This document shows, piece by piece, positions 26,046 to 28,546 of a DNA stretch of 28,546 nt. Within the stretch, counting starts at the first letter, position 1, and every line of letters starts with the position of its first letter. Below the pieces are notes generated by a model, which was given only the letters and a program-made list of their open reading frames with translations, was not told where the DNA came from and searched no databases. Made by a program: the position numbers and the translations under genes. Source of the stretch: Promethearchaeota archaeon (GTDB lineage Archaea; Asgardarchaeota; Lokiarchaeia; Sigynarchaeales; SOKP01); contig JAUXAJ010000027.1 of assembly GCA_030620005.1 (NCBI GenBank), positions 1-28,546 on the forward strand, in the 5' to 3' direction.

Positions 26046-26135
26046 ATGAAAAAATTACTATCAGAGTATGAACTTAAAAAGCAAAGGCGTATTAAATTAA
26101 TTAAAGCAAGTTTGCTATTTCATGAGATAATATAG
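26046..26135 (+). CDS. Possible leader ORF upstream of cbiQ (29 aa)
   Basis: ATG at 26046 opens MKKLLSEYELKKQRRIKLIK followed by ASLLFHEII and stop, 24 bases before the cbiQ start. It is basic and amphipathic. It may be a leader peptide, the relic of a regulator, or chance; nothing beyond its position supports it. Confidence 0.2.
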   Translation: MKKLLSEYELKKQRRIKLIKASLLFHEII

Positions 26136-26159
26136 GAATGAGAGAGGTTTTTTTAAGAT

Positions 26160-26966
26160 TTGAAACCGCTACTACCATTTAGGCACGAAGAAGAAAAAAC
26201 GCCCTTTACAAAAATTCATCCTCTAGTAAGATTGATTTTACCATTCGTATTTGTTCTTCCAATACTTATTTTAGAAGATGTGTATCTTACATTCACATTA
26301 ATCGTACTCACAATGATAATTGTTTTAATTTTTCGTTTAAATTTAAAAAGAATCATATCAAGAATTAAAAGCATTGTTCCTTTCATTCTATTAATAACGA
26401 TATTCGTTCCGTTATACGTTGGAGAAACAATATTTTTTCAGTTCAATATCGGAATTACCATAAATTTTTATGTAGAGGGGATTTGGTTGGCAATTTTTAT
26501 GTTTTTGAGAATTTTTGGAGCAATCTTTATTTTAATATCAATAATTTCCTCATTATCTTATTCTGAATTTATTGAAGCATTGACAAAAATTAGAATAATT
26601 CCCTCATACTTCATAGGTAGTTTGGTCATAATGCTTCATTACATGCCTATTTTAGCGAGTTCAAACAGAAAATTTTTAGATGCTCAAGAAATGCGGGGTA
26701 AAAAAATTACAACCTATTGGCAAAAATTAAAAGCGCACGCTTTTATTATGGGAAAAAGTATCGTGATAAACATGGAAAGAAGCGAAAAATTATATGAGAG
26801 CCTGAAAATGCGTGGATTTTCCGGCAAGATAACTTTCGCTAAAAAAAATGTTAAAATAATTGATGTTTTCTTAATATCTTTGTTTTTAATTTCAATTATA
26901 ATTCTAATCTATTTTATTGATTTAGAACTACTATACAAGGGGGTTTTTGCGCTATTTCAGCTATAG
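26160..26966 (+). CDS. cbiQ: CbiQ, EcfT-type transmembrane component of the Ni/Co transporter
   Basis: A 268-residue membrane protein with five to six hydrophobic segments and the two EcfT coupling motifs that dock onto the ATPases: AQEMRGKK (about residues 177-184) and ESLKMRGFSG (about 216-225), both matching the x-R-G pattern. The N-terminus HEEEKTPFTKIHPLVRLIL is typical of CbiQ ('ih.ldpr.Kl'). TTG start at 26160 with GAGAGG about 15 bases upstream. Its end overlaps the region where the cbiO frame opens, so the two are translated together. Divergent from cbiM. Confidence 0.9.
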   Translation: MKPLLPFRHEEEKTPFTKIHPLVRLILPFVFVLPILILEDVYLTFTLIVLTMIIVLIFRLNLKRIISRIKSIVPFILLITIFVPLYVGETIFFQFNIGITINFYVEGIWLAIFMFLRIFGAIFILISIISSLSYSEFIEALTKIRIIPSYFIGSLVIMLHYMPILASSNRKFLDAQEMRGKKITTYWQKLKAHAFIMGKSIVINMERSEKLYESLKMRGFSGKITFAKKNVKIIDVFLISLFLISIIILIYFIDLELLYKGVFALFQL

Positions 26967-26968
26967 AT

Positions 26969-27712
26969 GTGAAAAATTTAAGCTTCAGTTATAATTCTAC
27001 ATTCGCCATGAAAGACTTAAATTTTAAAATAGAAGAGGGTTCCATATATGCGTTAACAGGCAATAATGGTTCTGGTAAAACAACGTTGCTAAGGTTGCTT
27101 GTCGGCTTATTAAAACCAAAATCCGGCGTAATAAAAATATTCGAAGAAATTCTCACTAGAAATAAAAAACAATTATGGAAAATTCGTCAAAAGATTGGCT
27201 TTTTATTCCAAAATCCTGACGACCAATTGTTTGCGCCAACGATAGAAGAAGATATCGCTTTTGGAGCTAGAAATTTAAAGCTCGAAGAAAATCAGGTAAA
27301 AAACAGAGTAAGATGGGCGTTAGAAGCCGTCAATCTCTTAGAATTCAAGGATTTTTCGCCTTTCAATCTCTCTTGGGGGCAAAAGAAGAGAGCTGCGTTG
27401 GCAGGATTGTTAGTGATGAAACCTAGATTACTGATCTTGGATGAACCTTTTGCAAATCTTGACTTTAAGGCTATCCTGAATCATTTAACAATCTTGGAAA
27501 AGCTTAAGAAAGATGAGCGTTTGACCATTTTATATACATCTCATAACATGTTTTTCGTGGAGAATTGGGCAGATAAAATGATGGTCTTAGATAAAGGAAG
27601 GATAATTTTCCATGGCGACCCACTTGAAGGCTTGAACCATCCTGATGTAAAAAAAGTCATGGGTTCTTACGACGATATCCTTGAATTAATTAAAAAAAGT
27701 CAAAATGTATAA
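26969..27712 (+). CDS. cbiO: CbiO, ABC ATPase of the Ni/Co ECF transporter
   Basis: A 247-residue ATPase: Walker A GNNGSGKTT (residues 31-39), Q-loop at LFQNPDDQLFAPT (about 77-89, typical of ECF ATPases), signature LSWGQKKR in place of LSGGQ, Walker B LLILDEPFANLD and H-loop TSHNM. It powers CbiQ/CbiM. The GTG start lies three bases after the cbiQ stop and gives a protein that begins right at the first strand (VKNLSFSY). The same frame is open upstream into cbiQ (AISAID before it) but offers no ATG/GTG/TTG, so GTG is the best choice. The Trp in the signature is a mild deviation. Confidence 0.92.
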   Translation: MKNLSFSYNSTFAMKDLNFKIEEGSIYALTGNNGSGKTTLLRLLVGLLKPKSGVIKIFEEILTRNKKQLWKIRQKIGFLFQNPDDQLFAPTIEEDIAFGARNLKLEENQVKNRVRWALEAVNLLEFKDFSPFNLSWGQKKRAALAGLLVMKPRLLILDEPFANLDFKAILNHLTILEKLKKDERLTILYTSHNMFFVENWADKMMVLDKGRIIFHGDPLEGLNHPDVKKVMGSYDDILELIKKSQNV

Positions 27713-27790
27713 ATAAAACTTTTATGATTTAGTAAAAAATTTAAATTGAAACTTTCTCATTTTATTTAATTATTTGATCCGTTCATTTTT

Positions 27791-28246
27791 ATGCACTTAG
27801 TATTGTCATTTTTCCACATGATAAAAGGACCTGAAGTATATCTCTCATATCCAGATGCAAAATTAGAAGAGGACACAATAAACAAACTCATCCGCTTTTT
27901 CGATTTAGATATTAACGAGACATTCTTTGAAATTATCTTAATAAACAAGAAAAAGAGAATTATCAACCTCTACTTCGAGATACCATCAGAGTGGGGGCGT
28001 GGTAATAGAGAAATGGCAATGCTATCGTTACTAATGAATTCGAAGTATGATTCAAAATTGATTCACTCTTTCTTGGTTGAAGCTTCTCAGAAAATTGTTT
28101 CTACAGAAAATATTTACAAGGCATTTTATAAAGACGATGATTTTCGTGACAACGACATTGAAATTGACTTATATTATGAAATCATAAAACGACTACTTTT
28201 AGATTGCCTCACGATGTTAATAACCAGGTTAAAAGATGAGGGTTAG
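27791..28246 (+). CDS. Asgard-type hypothetical, possible longin/roadblock-like fold
   Basis: A 151-residue soluble protein. The N-terminal half runs strand (MHLVLSFFHM), loop with KGPEVYLSYP, helix, then paired strands (TFFEIILINK, RIINLYFEIPSEWGRGNREM). The second half is two or three helices. The 'F....GP..yLSyP...l' opening and NLYFEIPS..GRGN.EM block look like a conserved family motif I associate with uncharacterised Asgard proteins. The arrangement suggests a longin- or roadblock-like domain of the kind that pairs with small GTPases, which is inference only. It follows cbiO by 78 bases but is probably unrelated to metal uptake. ATG start. Confidence 0.65.
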   Translation: MHLVLSFFHMIKGPEVYLSYPDAKLEEDTINKLIRFFDLDINETFFEIILINKKKRIINLYFEIPSEWGRGNREMAMLSLLMNSKYDSKLIHSFLVEASQKIVSTENIYKAFYKDDDFRDNDIEIDLYYEIIKRLLLDCLTMLITRLKDEG

Positions 28247-28250
28247 CGTG

Positions 28251-28267
28251 AAAAAAGGATTTTTTTG
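28251..28267 (+). terminator. Poly-T tract with short dyad after the 151-aa gene
   Basis: Directly after the stop at 28246, AAAAAA-GGA-TTTTTTT forms a short A/T dyad ending in a T run, as expected of an archaeal T-rich transcription stop. Confidence 0.35.
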
Positions 28268-28331
28268 AGATCAGATCGTGATTTTACAGCTTGGAGGCGA
28301 AGTGTTCAATTTTATTAATTAAGAAAAATCA

Positions 28332-28340
28332 TTTATATAT
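28332..28340 (+). promoter_or_regulatory. TATA-like box upstream of the truncated last gene
   Basis: TTTATATAT stands about 45 bases before the open frame that begins at 28382, a fitting position for an archaeal TATA box. Assigned from sequence and position alone. Confidence 0.35.
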
Positions 28341-28381
28341 ACACAAAATTTAGGAATTAATCTAAAATTCACAGATAATGA

Positions 28382-28546
28382 ATTTTACAAAGGTGTCAAA
28401 AAATTACACCACATCAAAAAATTGAATATAAAAAATATGAAAGAAAATTAGTCCCTTTTGAGAGGAGATTCTTTAGGGCACCTACAAATACTATATCTAT
28501 AGTTGCTAGAGTAAAAGGTTTTATCCCAGAAGAAGATTTAAAAAAT
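28382..28546 (+). CDS. Partial gene, probable condensation-domain/acyltransferase-like protein (5' end only)
   Basis: A frame open from a TGA at 28379 to the window edge, 55 codons. From about the twentieth codon it reads ERKLVPFERRFFRAPTNTIS, then IVARVKGFIPEEDLKN. This fits the start of the condensation-domain (CoA-dependent acyltransferase/PapA-type) superfamily, which opens 'R.l...Er.f...p...i..vaR.kG.i.ee.L' before the HHxxxDG region. That active site would lie beyond the window, so the call is provisional. No ATG/GTG/TTG precedes the conserved part in frame; an ATG at 28437 is in another frame and stops at once. A frameshift or an unusual start is possible. Confidence 0.4.
   Translation, partial: MLQRCQKITPHQKIEYKKYERKLVPFERRFFRAPTNTISIVARVKGFIPEEDLKN

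Noticed and set aside
27766..27966. 66-codon minus-strand ORF
   Set aside because: Overlaps the start of the better supported 151-residue gene on plus.

Overview
The window is strongly AT-rich archaeal DNA, and its gene content points to an Asgard archaeon (Lokiarchaeia-like). The markers are a Ras-like small GTPase, an actin-fold protein, eukaryote/archaea-type ribosomal protein S26e, the archaeal tRNA methylase TrmY, sn-glycerol-1-phosphate dehydrogenase for archaeal lipids, and long hypothetical proteins of Asgard style. No tRNA, rRNA or CRISPR array was seen. Several genes appear to use TTG or GTG starts.

Layout. 1-8.4 kb: an MFS transporter diverges from a B12-binding-type radical SAM protein, then a 1196-residue protein of unknown function and an NDP-forming acyl-CoA synthetase alpha-type protein. 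8.4-9.2 kb: gene debris with a GC-rich hairpin that looks like the end of an IS605/TnpB-type element. 9.2-11.6 kb: a small membrane protein, a HypE-like AIR synthase-family enzyme and a flavodoxin. 11.7-12.2 kb: further debris with a direct repeat. 12.3-14.8 kb: a 646-residue unknown protein convergent with MobB (molybdenum cofactor). 15.1-18.2 kb: a PIN-domain/helical-repeat protein, an antisense 'half-actin' holding only the subdomain 3/4 part of the fold, and a second copy of the 3' end of the PIN gene. 18.4-20.2 kb (minus strand): trmY, then a CDP-alcohol phosphatidyltransferase, then rps26e. 20.3-21.4 kb: G1P dehydrogenase, divergent from trmY. 21.7-23.7 kb: a fused neutral-ceramidase-like/PIG-L deacetylase protein. 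24.2 kb: the Ras-like GTPase. 24.9-27.7 kb: a complete Ni/Co ECF transporter in two divergent halves (cbiM plus a PDGLE protein; cbiQ plus cbiO). 27.8-28.5 kb: a small Asgard-type hypothetical and the 5' part of a probable condensation-domain acyltransferase-like gene that runs off the end.

The most striking observation is rps26e at 18378-18714 (minus). A complete, well-conserved 96-residue S26e can be read only if two short segments (17 and 29 nt) are left out. Both contain or lead to stop codons and shift the frame. Both sit in nearly the same sequence context (GCA-W-AA before, AAGCTGC after) and share boundary bases. The gene has a strong Shine-Dalgarno sequence and keeps all four zinc-ligand cysteines, so it does not look like an ordinary pseudogene. 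Removal from the mRNA (mini-introns), ribosome bypassing, or insertion of a tiny mobile sequence are all open. Other items of interest are the half-actin flanked by duplicated PIN-gene ends, a ceramidase-like gene whose conserved N-terminus lies behind an in-frame TGA, and a 22-bp tandem duplication that copies a start codon.
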